A model generated the notes under the pieces. The model was not told the DNA's origin and did no database searches. It was given only the letters and a program-made list of their open reading frames with translations. A stretch of DNA of 64,000 nucleotides from Ziziphus jujuba (taxonomy: Eukaryota > Streptophyta > Magnoliopsida > Rosales > Rhamnaceae): NCBI RefSeq assembly GCF_031755915.1, contig NC_083388.1, forward strand, positions 131,501-195,500, read 5' to 3'. Shown here piece by piece: positions 1 through 22,314 of the stretch. The position numbers and the translations under genes are program-made. How positions within the stretch are numbered: position 1 is the first letter of the stretch; each line of letters opens with the position of its first letter.

Positions 1-761
1 ATTTTTATAAGAACAATTCTATTCACACTACAAAACTTGCTAAATACATTACATTTTTCATGATTTTTAATATTCTAAAAATATTCATTGGAAAAAGATC
101 AAAAATATTCTTAAACGAATATTGTTCAATCACCCCTATAGGTTAAACCAATATTATCTTAACAATATTAAAAACATAAAAAACCTTAGTTATATAACTT
201 AAAAGAACATATACATTTCGATATTTGCATATTTAAAGAAAGAAGAAAATATAAGCTCAAATTATATAAACTGAAATAATATATACATTTCGATGTAAAT
301 ATATCATACGAACCATCTCATGTTGTTCAGATATATTGCAATCTAAAGAGTAAAATTGAAATATTTTATTAGTTTAGAAAGCAAAAATGAAATTAGTGTG
401 GTTATACTAGAATGTAATGTTTTGTACAGTGTAAATAGAATTGTCCTTTTTATAAGGGTAATTTTATATTTATATATCATTTTCTTTGACTTATAAGTTT
501 TTAATAATTTAAAGGGGTATTCTATAATATCAATAACATTATTTGTAATTGTTAAATAGTTCACGAAGTTTTGTATAATTACCCTAAACAACGAAAATAC
601 AACAATATCTTAATTAAATAATATTGGGTTATATCATTAATATTATGTTGGGAATTATAGTTTGGGGCATTGGATCCCATTGATGATCTGTTTTTGTTGG
701 ACCTGTGGAATAAAGTGGATTCTGATGGTTGACAGCTGGCTTATATATCATTTTGGACTGG

Positions 762-1070
762 GGCCTGAGACTTGATATTTTTGGAGCTGAGCTAGCCTCA
801 TAATATGATATACTGATTTGTACAAAAACCAGCTTCCAATTCTAGAGCAGATTTTGTTTATGCTTAAAATCTGCGATTTTATTTATCAAAAAAAAAAAAA
901 AAAAGTTGTGATTTTGGTTCTCAAATTTGATATTAAGGGAGTTGAGCTAGCCTTTTAATATGATCTATTTGATTTGTGCAAAAACCAGTTTCTAATTCTA
1001 GAGCAGATTTTTTGTATGCTCAAAAAAGCTGTGATCTAGAGCAGATTTTTTGTATGCTCAAAAGCTGTGA
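762..1070. repeat. Imperfect tandem repeat, about 155 bp period
   Basis: A block containing gagctagcct, aatatgat, caaaaaccag and ctagagcagatttt occurs near 787-870 and again near 940-1015. A third partial copy (ctagagcagattttttgtatgctc) lies at about 1034-1060. The copies are diverged and separated by a poly(A) run. No function is apparent. Confidence 0.6.
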
Positions 1071-1578
1071 TTTTATTTACAAAAAAAGAAAAAGCTATGT
1101 TTTGGTTCTCAAGTATTGTACTTATTATTATTTTTGTAGAAATCAAATTTGATACTTATAGAAATGAAGAAAATGAATTTCAAGATACATTAACAAGCAA
1201 GAGAATTCGGGGGTTAGAGAAGCTTCATGTAGATATGGCCGATTGGTTTGTTCAGCTTTATGGAGTAGGCATAATAAGGTTTTGCATGGTGGTTTAATGA
1301 AGGAATATCAAGCTTTAGCAGACGGAGCATATGATTTGCATGCAGAATTTATCGAGACCACTTTTTGTTCAAATTGAAGGTCAGGATTACTGTGTGAGAA
1401 TTAGGTATATATCACTTCGGAATGGAGTTTAAAAGATCAAAGTTGATGGAGCAGTATCAGTGTTTGGGGCGTTGTGGGAGTGTTGTTTCTATGGACGAAG
1501 AAGATGACACTCTCTAAAATTAAGAAGTTGGACGATGTTCTCCAAATGTGGTCTAAAAGAAGGTGGACGATATATATT

Positions 1579-1843
1579 TAAGCTGAAAATGAATTGCTTC
1601 CTATGCCCTATACTTTTTCGTTTGCTTGGGAGAGCATTAGGAGCATGCATGTGCGTGTGGATTGATAATATCTAGCATATACATGTTCTATTAGTAATGC
1701 AGTAAAAAATGATTCAAGCTGAAATGCTTCCTATGGACTATACTTTTTACTTTGGGAAAGCATTAGGGGCCTGCATATGCATGTGGATTGATAAAATCTT
1801 GTATTTAAATGTTGTATTAGTGATGCAGTAAAAAAATGATCAA
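1579..1843. repeat. Imperfect tandem duplication, about 130 bp
   Basis: Two adjacent copies (about 1579-1712 and 1713-1843) share aagctgaaaatg, gcttcctatg, tatacttttt, gcatgtggattgata and atgcagtaaaaaa. They differ by substitutions and small indels. No open reading frame is conserved across them. Confidence 0.65.
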
Positions 1844-4042
1844 TCATTTAATAATTGAACATTTGTAGTTTATTTTGTAAAATTTACATATTTCATGTGT
1901 GATAATTAGATTCCACAGTTAAAGAAGCTGTGTAATTGATAGATGTTAGAAATAAAAAATGGCTCGTCGCGTTACGTTGTATACACAACTGTTGTATATA
2001 AAGTTTTTTTTTTTTTTTTCAATGATATGACATTGCTTTTTCTATTACAGGAATTATTTATTCAGTACACAACATGTGGCATTTGAGCTGGTACACAACC
2101 AATTACATGATAATATGTGTATTATTAATTACATATCATATTAAAGGATCCAAATAGATAGTTACATAGTTTAACGCCTTTCGTTTTTTTTCTCTTTCTC
2201 TATGAAATAATTTAAATATATCTTCTCCGTTAGTAGTTTAATTCCAGATCTAATCTCTAATAAGTTTTATGGAATTTCTAATTTTTTATTCCCATTTTTC
2301 TTTGAAGAGACCAGTAAAGGAACTGAAATTTTTTTTATTTTTGTTTGGAAAATATGAGATATCTAACTTTAACAACCAAATATACACCTTCATAAACGAC
2401 AGTCAAAAGCTCAACATCCCCACTGCAAATTCATAGAACACTTTCATCCTTCATTGATAGGAGTCCAAAATGTATTTTTCATGACTGCTTCCACACAAAC
2501 AATTTTGTTTCCATTATTTCTCAATCAATATCATCTTGTTACCTTAATGACATAATTTATTAGATGAGTCTCACATATATTAGAGAACCATCCACAGAGT
2601 TGAGAAAAAGCTATTGGTGCTGGAGACGATGATCCATGTCCAAGAGGAAGTGCACAGCCTATTAAACAAAGAAGAAGACGCAAAACAGAAAGTGGCAACT
2701 GACGGAGTGAAAGCACAGTGAAAGATTAATGCTGATTTGGACTTTTTTTTTTTTTTTTTTCTGTGATGTACTAATAATACATGTGGCATTTTGTAAATGG
2801 TTATGTGTACCAAATCAGCAAATACACCATGTGTACTGAAAAACTCCTCTTTCTATTAGCTTCTGTTCTATTATTATCACAATGGTAGTTTAGCAATCAA
2901 AGCAAATCATCACATTTGCAAGTTTGGAATTGTTGTTCAAATTTTGATATGCCTCAAAGATTTATGATACTGTAGGAGATATAGTTGTTATTTATCCCCC
3001 AAAAAATAAAAAAAAATTATAATTACCAGTTTTGATAATTAATAAATAGTAGTAGTTTTTTTTTTTCCCCATTGTATATGTTTTTTGGCCTTTGATCTCC
3101 TCTTCATGTTCAATTGGATATGATTTAATTCTTATTCTAGAATTAGAGCATTAATAAATTTTTTATCTTCTAACAAAAAGTATTTTGATCTTTGATCAAG
3201 TAAAGTCTTTGAGATTGTAGTTTATCACCGGTTCAACATTTTTTACATTATATATTTAAATATAATTAATCACAAATCAAATAGTAAAATATCTTGTCCA
3301 GATTTATATATATATTTATATATATGTATTATTGCATATTTACATAGTCACACGGTAATGAGCAGCTTGGCATGGCTATTAATCAAAATAAAAGATTTTC
3401 ATGTAAGTTCTACAGAACGTTGGATGACTCAAATTTCGGCCCCCTCTAAAGAAGGCGTAATTGCGTGAGAAGTTGTTAGGATCACATTTGGCGCAGCCTT
3501 TCCTCGGCACAAATGCATGCTCTTGTCCAAGGGAAGAAGCATTTTTTTATTTTTTTGGGTAAATTGAAGAAACTTCCCCGAGCGATATCAAATAAAACAC
3601 ATCATGAAGCCATTTAAAAAATTTTTTTTTTTTGGGGTTTTATTATAAAGCCAAAACTTGGCAAACGCGTCTTTAGACTAAAATATGAAAAATAGTATTA
3701 ATAGACCCGGCTCTTGCTTTTGTATGTGGTCTTTCTCTTTGAACTTCCAATTTATCTCTTAACCAACCAAAACACGATTCCATAAATTTTCCCGAGAAAA
3801 ATCTAAAATTTCTCCAAAGAAAAAAAAAAAAAAAAAAAAAAAAAAAAACAAAGAGAAGAATTGAAGTTGAGTCGAGCTCCGATCCCCTCGCCCCGCCTCT
3901 CTAAAGCCCTATCCCAGGTGATTTTACCACAATCCGCAACAGAATTATACAAATCCTAGGGTTTGCTACATCTCCTTGTGCGGTATTTGATCTTTTAATT
4001 GGATTGCGCAGCGCGAGTTAGGGTTTGGGATTGGAGTCGACG

Positions 4043-10517
<6,475 letters not shown>

Positions 10518-12651
10518 TGAGTTTCTCTGTGATTATATCACATGGATCCATGCTTGTAAGCAACGATCACCTGTGTTTATAAGTTGCTGCTGGATCTAAT
10601 GAATTATTTACTCATTAGCTTCTTCAAATGGGGAAGGCGACATCACTTCCCTTTCCTGTATTGAAATGAAATACTGAGAATTTGATACTTGTTGGACTGC
10701 TTGTTTCAAAAATTGTGTAAAGTAGAGTTCACAAAAATATATTCCAAATTGTTGATGCATTGACGATATAGGTTGCCCCATAATGGTTGCCAAGTACTTT
10801 TGTCCAGTTCAACTAATCATCTGGATTATATTGATCATCTGGTTACTAGGGTGGACTGTTCCGGGAGTAATATAAACAGTAATCGGTTGTCTTTTCCCTT
10901 GCTACTGATCGTGTGTAATCTTGGTTTCAAGTTTTAGTTTTGGTGAGTAGCATTCATTGGTCCAGATAGGATTTGGTTAATCTCATTTCTCATCTAGAAG
11001 TCATGCAACTTAAGGGTGAGTCTGAAATCGGGTGGGGCACTCTCTTTGTACGTCTGAAAATAAAATTTTCATACTTACCAGAAATAAAATAGAATAAAAT
11101 TTTCATTTCAGAATTTTCTTATTTTCAGGTAGAGAAGTGTTTCTGGCACCGATAACAGGCTTTCCTGTGATTTGTCTTATTTGCTTATTCATTAAAATTC
11201 CTACTGACAAAAATCATCAAAATATTCTTTTTTTTAATAATATAATAATATTCATGTACATGATCACATGCTAAGCAACTTTGTCGCATCCAGTTAGGAC
11301 TCCTGGAATTTTGTTTTTTAATTTAATTTTTTTTTGGGGAACATTTTTCGTTGTAATTTATCCCTCAGTACAATTAGTAAGGAAGAAATTGAGTACAACT
11401 TGCAGGGTTGAAAATTACTTACTATCAAAATGCTTTGTCTAGCGAGTTTCTTCCATGCTAATGCTTATCAGTTTTGGTAAAATTATTAAATAACCATTTT
11501 TCAGCCAATAATTTCTTGTAATCTTTAAAAGTTAAAATTAGAATTTAAGGGGAAAAAGAAATAAGTTGGGGAACAGAAAAAAAAGAGGGGTAAAAGTGCC
11601 CCACCGAAGTTGTTTGGTATTTTACCCACTAAGCTTCAAAATCGCCGCATTATCCCATAGATTAGGGTTTGTGTGACATTTTGGTTTAATTGATAGCATC
11701 TGTGCAAAAATGGTGGTGGAAACCCATAATGTGCAACTCATGTGATCCTTTACCAGATGGACCACAAAGTGACATGAAAACTTTAAAGCCGAATTACACT
11801 TTGTTATTCTTAATTTATAGAAATTTGTGATTTAAGTCATCAATTTTAAAAGTAGTGATTTAGATTTTCAATTTTTAAATTTATTATATATCGATTTAAT
11901 ATTTAATTTTAGCCAAATAAATTGGTAAAAATATCATCTAGAGATTAGAGTGTTAAATAATGAAAAAAAAATTGTAGTCATTACGAATTTGTTTGGCTTA
12001 GAGTGTTAAATAATGAAAAAAAATTATAGTCATTACTAAATTATTTGGTCAAAATTGGATATTAGATCAATATGCAATAAATTTAAAATTTTAAAAATAT
12101 CAAAATGCAATTATCCCAAACTTTAATAAAAGGATAATGTTTTTCAAATTTATTCATTTATTTTTTATATTAACAATTGTTTAAGTTGAGAGGGTAAAGT
12201 GCCAAACAGCAAAGTTAGGGGGCAAATGTATTTTCCCCGAGGGGAAAAAAAAAGGGCTCTGTTTTGTGGCTGTGCTTATGAGTTCATTATTGAAAAGCAA
12301 CAGTCATGGCTTATTATGAGTAGCAGTTAATTGATATATTTCTTGTCTCGTGATTTATATCAGGAATATTATTATCTGCTCTGATACCATACAACTATAT
12401 AAATCCATGAACAGGGGAAGATGTGATTTCACTGAGGACAAAACGCTCTTTTTAACTATTTGAATGTTCTCCTAAAAACAACAAAAGCCGGCTTTAAAAC
12501 TTACATAATGAGGAAGCATTCTTTAACGGGACGGACCTCAAAATGGAATGAATGTAAATTCTTATGAGTATCTAGTTATGCTAATTAAGGCAAAAGAATA
12601 TCGTGCCGGCATTCCAACTCTGATGATACCTAAGCTTAGAATTTGTTTGGG
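10518..12651. other. VPS4 3' flank and AT-rich intergenic region
   Basis: The first several hundred bases after the VPS4 stop presumably hold its 3' UTR; no unambiguous polyadenylation signal stands out. The remainder is AT-rich with no supported gene. A 53-bp tandem duplication lies at 11946-12050. Confidence 0.5.
11946..12050. repeat. 53-bp tandem duplication
   Basis: Two adjacent copies starting tagagtgttaaataatg (11946 and 11999) each run through gtagtcatta or tatagtcatta. They differ by a few substitutions. No coding content. Confidence 0.8.
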
Positions 12652-12660
12652 CTATAAAAA
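12652..12660 (+). promoter_or_regulatory. Probable TATA box of the subtilase pseudogene
   Basis: The sequence ctataaaaa lies 54 bp upstream of the first ATG of the protease at 12714, a suitable spacing for a short plant 5' leader. It is the only canonical TATA-type motif close to this start. The gene it served is now broken. Confidence 0.55.
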
Positions 12661-12713
12661 GACCATGCAAAACGTAGTCTCTATTTAGAGCCTCCACCTA
12701 ATAATAATTGCAG

Positions 12714-16205
<3,492 letters not shown>

Positions 16206-16249
16206 CAAAAATGTTTTAATTCAGATGTCAAACATGGAAGATTGGATTT

Positions 16250-16475
16250 TGTAGGTGTACACTTAGTTAGGAAGTCCAGGGATGTGATAATACTATTCAT
16301 GGTATTTTATGACTTGTTCCTAGTTTAGGTCTTTCCATGTCAAGTGAGGATTTGTTCCCTTATCTATTGAGATTGAGTCTATATTTCTTGGTGGCAGATT
16401 TCACCATCTAATTGTATATAAACTGTATTGTACCTAATATGTGAATAGAGAAAAAATCTCTCTCAGAAAATTTCA
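16250..16475 (+). repeat. 5' LTR of internally deleted Copia element
   Basis: It begins TGTAGGTGTACAC and ends GAAAATTTCA, matching the copy at 18874-19125. A TATATAAA promoter-like motif is at 16415-16422. Immediately after it comes TGGTATCAGAGCC, a primer-binding site of the initiator-Met tRNA type. The left flank gattt and the right flank aattt of the element agree at four of five positions, consistent with a 5-bp target duplication that has since mutated. Confidence 0.9.
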
Positions 16476-18873
16476 TGGTATCAGAGCCTCCCTTTTGAAG
16501 GAAAAAAAAAAAAAAAAAACTTAGTTCCCTATATCACAAAATTCACCATGACTACCGAGAGACAAAGCTCATTCTCTGAAGTGACCTCCAATTTAGAGAT
16601 GACACCAGCGAAGCATAGCCAAGGGGGATCCAAGAACCTGTCTCTGCACATCATAGGTCACAAACTCAATGGGCACAATTTTCTCTAGTGGTCTCAGTCA
16701 GTGATGATGTACATCTGTGGTAAGGGTAAGGATGAATACCTCACAGGTGAAGATGCCATTTCCAAGAAGACTGACCCTAAATACAGAGCATGGAGGACCA
16801 AGAATCCCTTGGTGATGTTTTGGTTGATCACTTCAATGACCAACGACATAGGAGAGAATTTTCTTCTCTATGGCACTGCCAAAGAAATATGGGATGCAAG
16901 GGAGATGTATTAAAATTCTGAAAATACTTCAGATTTATTTGAAATTGAGGCCATCTTGCATGATCTTCGACAGGGAGAACTTTCTGTCACCCAATATTTC
17001 AATACTCTCTCTCATCATTGGCAGCAGCTTGATATGTTTGAAGTCCACACTTGGAAGTGTCCTGAAGATACTGCACTGTACCAGAAAATTGTAGAACAAA
17101 AGCGGACTTTTAAGTTTCTTCCTGGCCTCAACAAAAATCTGGATGAAGTTAGGGGGAGAGTCATGGGAACTAAACCTCTTCCAAGTATTTGAAAGGCATT
17201 CTCAGAAGTTCGTCGTGAGGAAAGCACGAAAAAGGTTATGATGGGATTCCAAAATTCTATCCCATCTCTCGAAAGATCTGCTCTTGCAGTACATGGACCT
17301 CCATTAAACGTCAATAATGAAAATAGCCAGAAAAAGAGGAGACCTTGATGTGACCGCTGTTGAAAACCAGTGCATACCAGAGAAAATTGCTGAAAGATTC
17401 ATTGCAAACCAACTGATTGGAAGCCGTCTAGACCATTCAATGATAGAGAAGGTTGTGCCCATAATGCTGTTGCAACCAAGCCCAATCAAACCGAGACCAG
17501 TCCTTTTAGCAAAGAGCAGATTGAGATGCTTCATAAACTTATGAGTCAAACCTCTCTACCTCAGACCAGTAACTCTATTTTGAGTACAAGCATGTTGACA
17601 CAAAAAGGTAAAACAACACTCAAACCCGTGGATCATTGACTCTAGAACATCTGATCACATGATGGGAGATGGAACCATATTCCATGAGTACAGCCTTTGT
17701 AATAAGAAACATACAGTTTGGATTGCTAATGAATCACTATCCAAAGTTGTTGGAATAGGGTCAATCAAGATTACAAAAGACTTGAATCTAAAGTATATTC
17801 TTCATGTTCCTAATTTGGACTGTAATTTACTCTCAATTAGCAAATTAACCCATGATCTTCATTGTGAAGCTAAATTTTTCTCAAACTTGTGTGAATTTCA
17901 GGAATTGGATTAGGGGTGGATGATTGGCAATGTTGAGATGTGCTTTGGACTCTATCTTCTCAAAGGTGATAATTCTCTAAGAAGACAAGCTCAAAATGCA
18001 AGTTGTGTGTCATTGAAGAGTCAATCAAGTTTAATTCCTTGTGTCAATAAAGATAAAGAGGTTGTGTTATGCCATTATTGTCTTGGTCATCCAAACTTCA
18101 TGTATCTTGAAAAACTGTTACCATCCTTATTCAAAAATAATACTCCAACGGATTCAACAAAAAGGTTAGGAACTGTGAAGAACAGTGCACCAATTGACAG
18201 GGGGAGATATCAGACTTGTTGGACGCCTCATCTACCTATCACACATTTGACCTGACATTGGATGTTCTGTTAGCGTTGTGAGTCAATTTATGAACAACCC
18301 AATAGAAGAACACATGGAAGCTGTGAATAGAATTTTGAGATATCTGAAGATAACCTTAGGAAGAGGACTCTTGTACAAAAACACTCATACAAGAGATGTT
18401 GAAGTTTTTTCAAATGCAGACTAAGCCAGTGATGTATTAGATATGCGATCAATATAACGATATTGTTCCTATGTATGGGGGAATCTCGTGACTTGGAGGA
18501 GCAAGAAACAATCCGTAGTCTCAAGAAGCAGTGCGGAAGCTGAGTTTGGAGATCTGGCTCTTGGTATTTGTGAAGGAATCTGGATACGGAGATTATTGAA
18601 AGAGTTAGGAATAACTACTGAAAAGCCTATCAAGATGTTCTGTGACAACCAAACTGTTATAAGCATTGCAAAGAACTATGTGGATCATGATAGGACGAAA
18701 CATATGGAGATAGATTGACATTTCATTTCAGAAAAAAATTGAGAAGGCAGTGATACAGTTGATCTATACTCCTACAACATCCCAAACAGCTGATATACTT
18801 ACTAAAGCTAAGTTTGAAGAACTGAGTCACAAGCTATGCATATACAATATTTATGCCCTAGCATGAGGGGGAG
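16476..18873 (+). mobile_element. Internal region of a defective Ty1/Copia retrotransposon
   Basis: Gag-like sequence starts at the ATG near 16550 and continues with stops to about 17350 (segments around KTDPKYRAWRTKN and LSVTQYFNTLSHHW). A protease/linker remnant lies at 17640-17910 (WIIDSRTSDHM, then ILHVPNLDCNLLSISKL). A GAG-pre-integrase motif CHYCLGHPNFMYLEKLLPSLF is near 18075. At about 18200-18250 the sequence jumps directly to the end of reverse transcriptase and RNase H (KKQSVVSRSSAEAEF, then CDNQTVISIAKN). Integrase core and most of the reverse transcriptase are deleted, so only 2.4 kb remains where a full Copia has about 4.5 kb. The element cannot move by itself. A polypurine tract gagggggag precedes the 3' LTR. 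Confidence 0.9.
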
Positions 18874-19125
18874 TGCAGGTGTAAACATAGTTAGGAAATC
18901 TAGGGATATGTTAATAGTATTCATGGTATTTTATGATTTGTTCCTAGTTTAGTATTTTATCATTTGCTCCTAGTTTAGGTCTTTTCTTGTTTAGTGGGGA
19001 TTTGTTCTCTAATCTATTGAGATTGAATCTATATTTCTTGGTGGCAGATGTCACCATCTAATTGTATCTAAACTGTACTGTACCTAATATGTGAATAGAG
19101 AAAAAATCTCTCTCAGAAAATTTCA
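18874..19125 (+). repeat. 3' LTR of internally deleted Copia element
   Basis: It starts TGCAGGTGTAAAC and ends GAAAATTTCA. It is longer than the 5' LTR (252 versus 226 bp), mostly because of an internal duplication of about 27 bp around gtattttat...ttgctcctagttta. Confidence 0.9.
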
Positions 19126-19716
19126 AATTTATCTTGCATGTTTCTATCCACAAATATCACTACAACATTGGTAACGGAATTCATTACCAGATATATTCTA
19201 AAACTTAGAAATTATAAGAATACAGCCTTGTTCTAATTTATATTTTTTACCTTTTTGAGAAGGGAATGAGGAAGGGGACATCATCTTCATAGACTTTTTT
19301 CATTGATAATCTCTTTGTGTTTTTAGAATATAGTTTCCATTCATGCAACTTATTTTTAAAAATTTTGGGCATCTTTCTTCACTAGTCCAAGGCCTAAAAT
19401 GTCTTTTTCATCACTTGTGAATAAGTTTATGCTAATTGGCGATACAATTCCAATTCCTTGTATCTACCCTTTGAGTAGTAGAATTGGGGGATGTTTTGTT
19501 TCTTTTGCAGCGAAAGAATAAACTGCTGATGAAGCAAAATACAGTTTGATAAGTTAGTGATCATTCAAATTCTAATTTAGGTCATCTATCTTTAGTTGCT
19601 TTTGAACAAATGCATTTCCTATAGTTCATTGGCCCTTGAAACTTCGTTACCATCCTTAATCAATAAGACATATCAATTTGCTTTAGAAGTCAATAATCCA
19701 TTTCCCAACTGGAGCA
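19126..19716. other. Short intergenic stretch, 3' flank of the PPR gene
   Basis: AT-rich, with no coding content that I can support. It probably includes the 3' UTR of the PPR gene on the minus strand. Confidence 0.5.
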
Positions 19717-22314
19717 TTACCAATAGTCCCCACAAGAGCATAAACCACCCTTAAAGTGGTGAAATCGGTTTGAGTCCCTCACAACAATCTCTCTCCCTTC
19801 AATCATTGATATTATCTTAATGACACTGTGACAGTCTCCACAGACTCTGAGATTTTTGACTATCTGTATAGGAGTTCCTGGAGATGTGGCGATTAATCCA
19901 AAAGCAATGGCCAGCCTTTCACTGTGTTGAGAAAGAATGGCTGCTTTGTGTTCCTCTTCAACATCATGAAGCACATAATTTGTATCCGCCTGATAACCCA
20001 TATCCCTCAATCGAATATTTAGCCCTTCAAGTTTTGAATAGATTTTCTCTGACAATGGATGTGAAAGATCACCAGCCAAGAATGAGTGGGTTTTGTTCTT
20101 CACCTCAATCCAGCTATATCCAGCTTCTTTCTTCACTTTCCTCTCATCCATCAACTCCCTCACCTTAGCTCTCTCTTGCCAGTTTCCTGCTGCAGCATAA
20201 ATGTTGGACAGAAGGACATATGCAGCTGAGTCTTGTGGCTGAAGTGATATTAGTTTTTGTGCAGCAAGTTTTCCAAGCCCTAAATTGCGATGAACACGGC
20301 AAGAAGCCAAGAGTGTTCGCCACACAGTTGCACTTGCAGGAAACGGCATTCCATTTATGATATCCATGGCCTTTTCAAGCATTCCTGCTCGGCTGTATAG
20401 ATCAACCATGCAAGAATAGAGTTCCATTGTTGGACAAATGTTGTGATCTTGAACCATCATATTAAAGTATCTTTCACCTTCATCAACTAAGCCCGCATGA
20501 GTACAAGCAGAGATCACACCAATGAATGTTATGCCATCCACTTTTAACTGTTGCCTTTGCATATCCATGAATACCTCAAGAGCCTTCTTACCTTGACCAT
20601 GTTGCGCAAATCCAGATATCATTGAGTTCCAGGAGACCAAGTCTCTCTCATCTTGCCTCTTGAAAACTTCATTTGCACTCTTAATATTTCCTCTCTTTGC
20701 ATACATGGTGATAAGGGCACTACTTACACATAACGCGTTATGCAATCTTGATTTGATTGATAAAGCATGAAATTGTTTCCCCTGCTCAAATGCAGCTGTA
20801 GGAGCAGCACAGGCATGGATTACACTGGAAAAAGTAAACTCGTTAGGTATGAATCCCTCCTTTGCCAATTGTGCGAAAAGTTTAACGCATCCTTCAGTTT
20901 CTCCTATTTGAGCATATCCAGCAAGCATTGCTGACCATGCTACAATGTCCTTCTCATCAATCAATTCAAAAACTTTAGCAGCTTCTTCAACATTTCCTAT
21001 TTTAACATAAGCGTCTAACAGTGCAGTTCCTACTGTAGGTGACTTCTCATAATTCGTCTTAATAACATGTGCATGTAGTTGGACTATAGATATAGAAGGT
21101 TGAGCCATAAGGATCGTAGAATAAGTGTAATGGTTTGGCCTAACACCTTCTGCAATCATTTGACAGAACAAATACACTGCTTGCTCTGTTACACCATTCT
21201 GCAAGTATCCATTGATCATTGCAGTCCATGTTACCACATTTCGAACACCTTGCACCATAGAAAACATTTTAAAGGCATCATCCATTTCACTGCACTTATT
21301 ATAAGCCACCATAAGAGCTGTTTTGATATTGTGATCAAATGCAAACCCACATTTCAGAACCCGGCAATGAAGCTGTCTTGCGAAACCCAATTCTTTAATA
21401 TTAGCACATAACTTAATTAAAGTAGCAAATATCATTTGTGTGAGCTTTTCACCTGCAAGCCTCATCCAATAAAACAACTTGAAGGCTTCCAAATCCATCC
21501 CATTTGTCACATAACCTGCAATCATACCATTCCATGTGACTGCATTCCTGTTCTCCATACTATCGAACACCACTCTAGCCTCTCTGACTATCCCCGATTT
21601 AGAATACATATTAATCAAAGAGTTGCATACAAAAAGATTTGACTCAAAACCACTCTTGGCTATGATGGCATGAACTTGAACTCCCTTCCCAACCATACCA
21701 TAATCTGCCAAAGCTCCAAGAATAGCCGCAAGTGTAAAAGGGTTAGGCTTAACTCCTTCGACGTGCATCTGGGAAAAGATACTCAGTGCTTTATCATTCA
21801 ACCCATTTTGCGCATAACCTGTAAGCAATGAAGTCCAAGACACAACATTTCTTTCACACATTTCATCAAAAACCTTCCTGGCATCTCCAGAGGCCTCAAT
21901 TTTCATATACATATCAACAAGAGAAGTGGCAACACTAACATCTTCAACAAAACCAGACTTTATACATTGACTATGCAACTGTCTACCGGCAACTTGATCA
22001 AACATGCATCCACATACCTTCAAAACACAAGACATAGTCGAGCCATCAACCAGTAGATCCGACCGCCAAATGCCCAGAAATAGATCTAGAGCTTCTTGGT
22101 GGCGTTCGTTGTGGGAGTAGTCGAAAAGCATGTGATTGTAATGTAAAAGGTCTCTACGGGGACTTGTCTCGAACAGGTTATATGCAGTTGGAACAGTGAT
22201 GGGTTGGACGCCACAAGAAAAGGCTTTGGAAGACAGAGATTTGAGAAAACATAGTTTGAAAGTTTGGTTTATGTGTAATCTTGTTACGGTACTCACGAAG
22301 GAACCCAGTGTCAT
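19717..22314 (-). CDS. PPR protein, PLS class with E/E+ and DYW domains (AT2G27610-like)
   Basis: A single uninterrupted 865-aa reading frame starts at the ATG at 22314 and ends GDYW-stop at 19717. Tandem pentatricopeptide repeats fill about residues 60-690 (typical phrases: NVVSWTSLLTGYAQNG, DIVAWSAMLAGYAQIGE, DLVSWNSMISGFAQHGQ). The C-terminal DYW deaminase-like domain has HSE at 797-799, CGDCH at 825-829, a CxC pair at 859/861 and the terminal DYW. In this class PPR repeats bind organellar RNA and the DYW domain is implicated in C-to-U editing. The specific target is unknown here. The N-terminus is basic and hydroxylated, compatible with organelle import. The closest family member I recall is Arabidopsis AT2G27610 (868 aa). 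The intronless structure is usual for the family. No lesion is seen, and it converges on VPS4 from the opposite strand. Confidence 0.94.
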   Translation of the reverse strand: MTLGSFVSTVTRLHINQTFKLCFLKSLSSKAFSCGVQPITVPTAYNLFETSPRRDLLHYNHMLFDYSHNERHQEALDLFLGIWRSDLLVDGSTMSCVLKVCGCMFDQVAGRQLHSQCIKSGFVEDVSVATSLVDMYMKIEASGDARKVFDEMCERNVVSWTSLLTGYAQNGLNDKALSIFSQMHVEGVKPNPFTLAAILGALADYGMVGKGVQVHAIIAKSGFESNLFVCNSLINMYSKSGIVREARVVFDSMENRNAVTWNGMIAGYVTNGMDLEAFKLFYWMRLAGEKLTQMIFATLIKLCANIKELGFARQLHCRVLKCGFAFDHNIKTALMVAYNKCSEMDDAFKMFSMVQGVRNVVTWTAMINGYLQNGVTEQAVYLFCQMIAEGVRPNHYTYSTILMAQPSISIVQLHAHVIKTNYEKSPTVGTALLDAYVKIGNVEEAAKVFELIDEKDIVAWSAMLAGYAQIGETEGCVKLFAQLAKEGFIPNEFTFSSVIHACAAPTAAFEQGKQFHALSIKSRLHNALCVSSALITMYAKRGNIKSANEVFKRQDERDLVSWNSMISGFAQHGQGKKALEVFMDMQRQQLKVDGITFIGVISACTHAGLVDEGERYFNMMVQDHNICPTMELYSCMVDLYSRAGMLEKAMDIINGMPFPASATVWRTLLASCRVHRNLGLGKLAAQKLISLQPQDSAAYVLLSNIYAAAGNWQERAKVRELMDERKVKKEAGYSWIEVKNKTHSFLAGDLSHPLSEKIYSKLEGLNIRLRDMGYQADTNYVLHDVEEEHKAAILSQHSERLAIAFGLIATSPGTPIQIVKNLRVCGDCHSVIKIISMIEGREIVVRDSNRFHHFKGGLCSCGDYW

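Larger units (their letters stand above)
1..4042. other. AT-rich upstream intergenic region and 5' leader of the VPS4 gene
   Basis: No convincing gene is visible. The stretch holds poly(A)/poly(T) runs (about 884-903, 1998-2020, 2743-2760, 3822-3848) and two local tandem duplications listed separately. A similar short motif, acatgtggcatt, follows two of the poly(T) runs (near 2069 and 2779), which hints at old non-autonomous transposon debris, but I cannot delimit an element. The last 200 bases before the VPS4 start become less AT-rich and contain a long poly(A) tract, compatible with a transcribed 5' leader. I see no clear TATA box for VPS4. Confidence 0.5.

Noticed and set aside
2531..2813. 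Minus-strand frames upstream of VPS4
   Set aside because: Short, with no recognisable domain and partly overlapping a poly(T) tract.
19884..21642. Plus-strand frames of 68-110 aa inside the PPR gene
   Set aside because: They are antisense shadows of an 865-aa coding sequence with clear PPR and DYW motifs.
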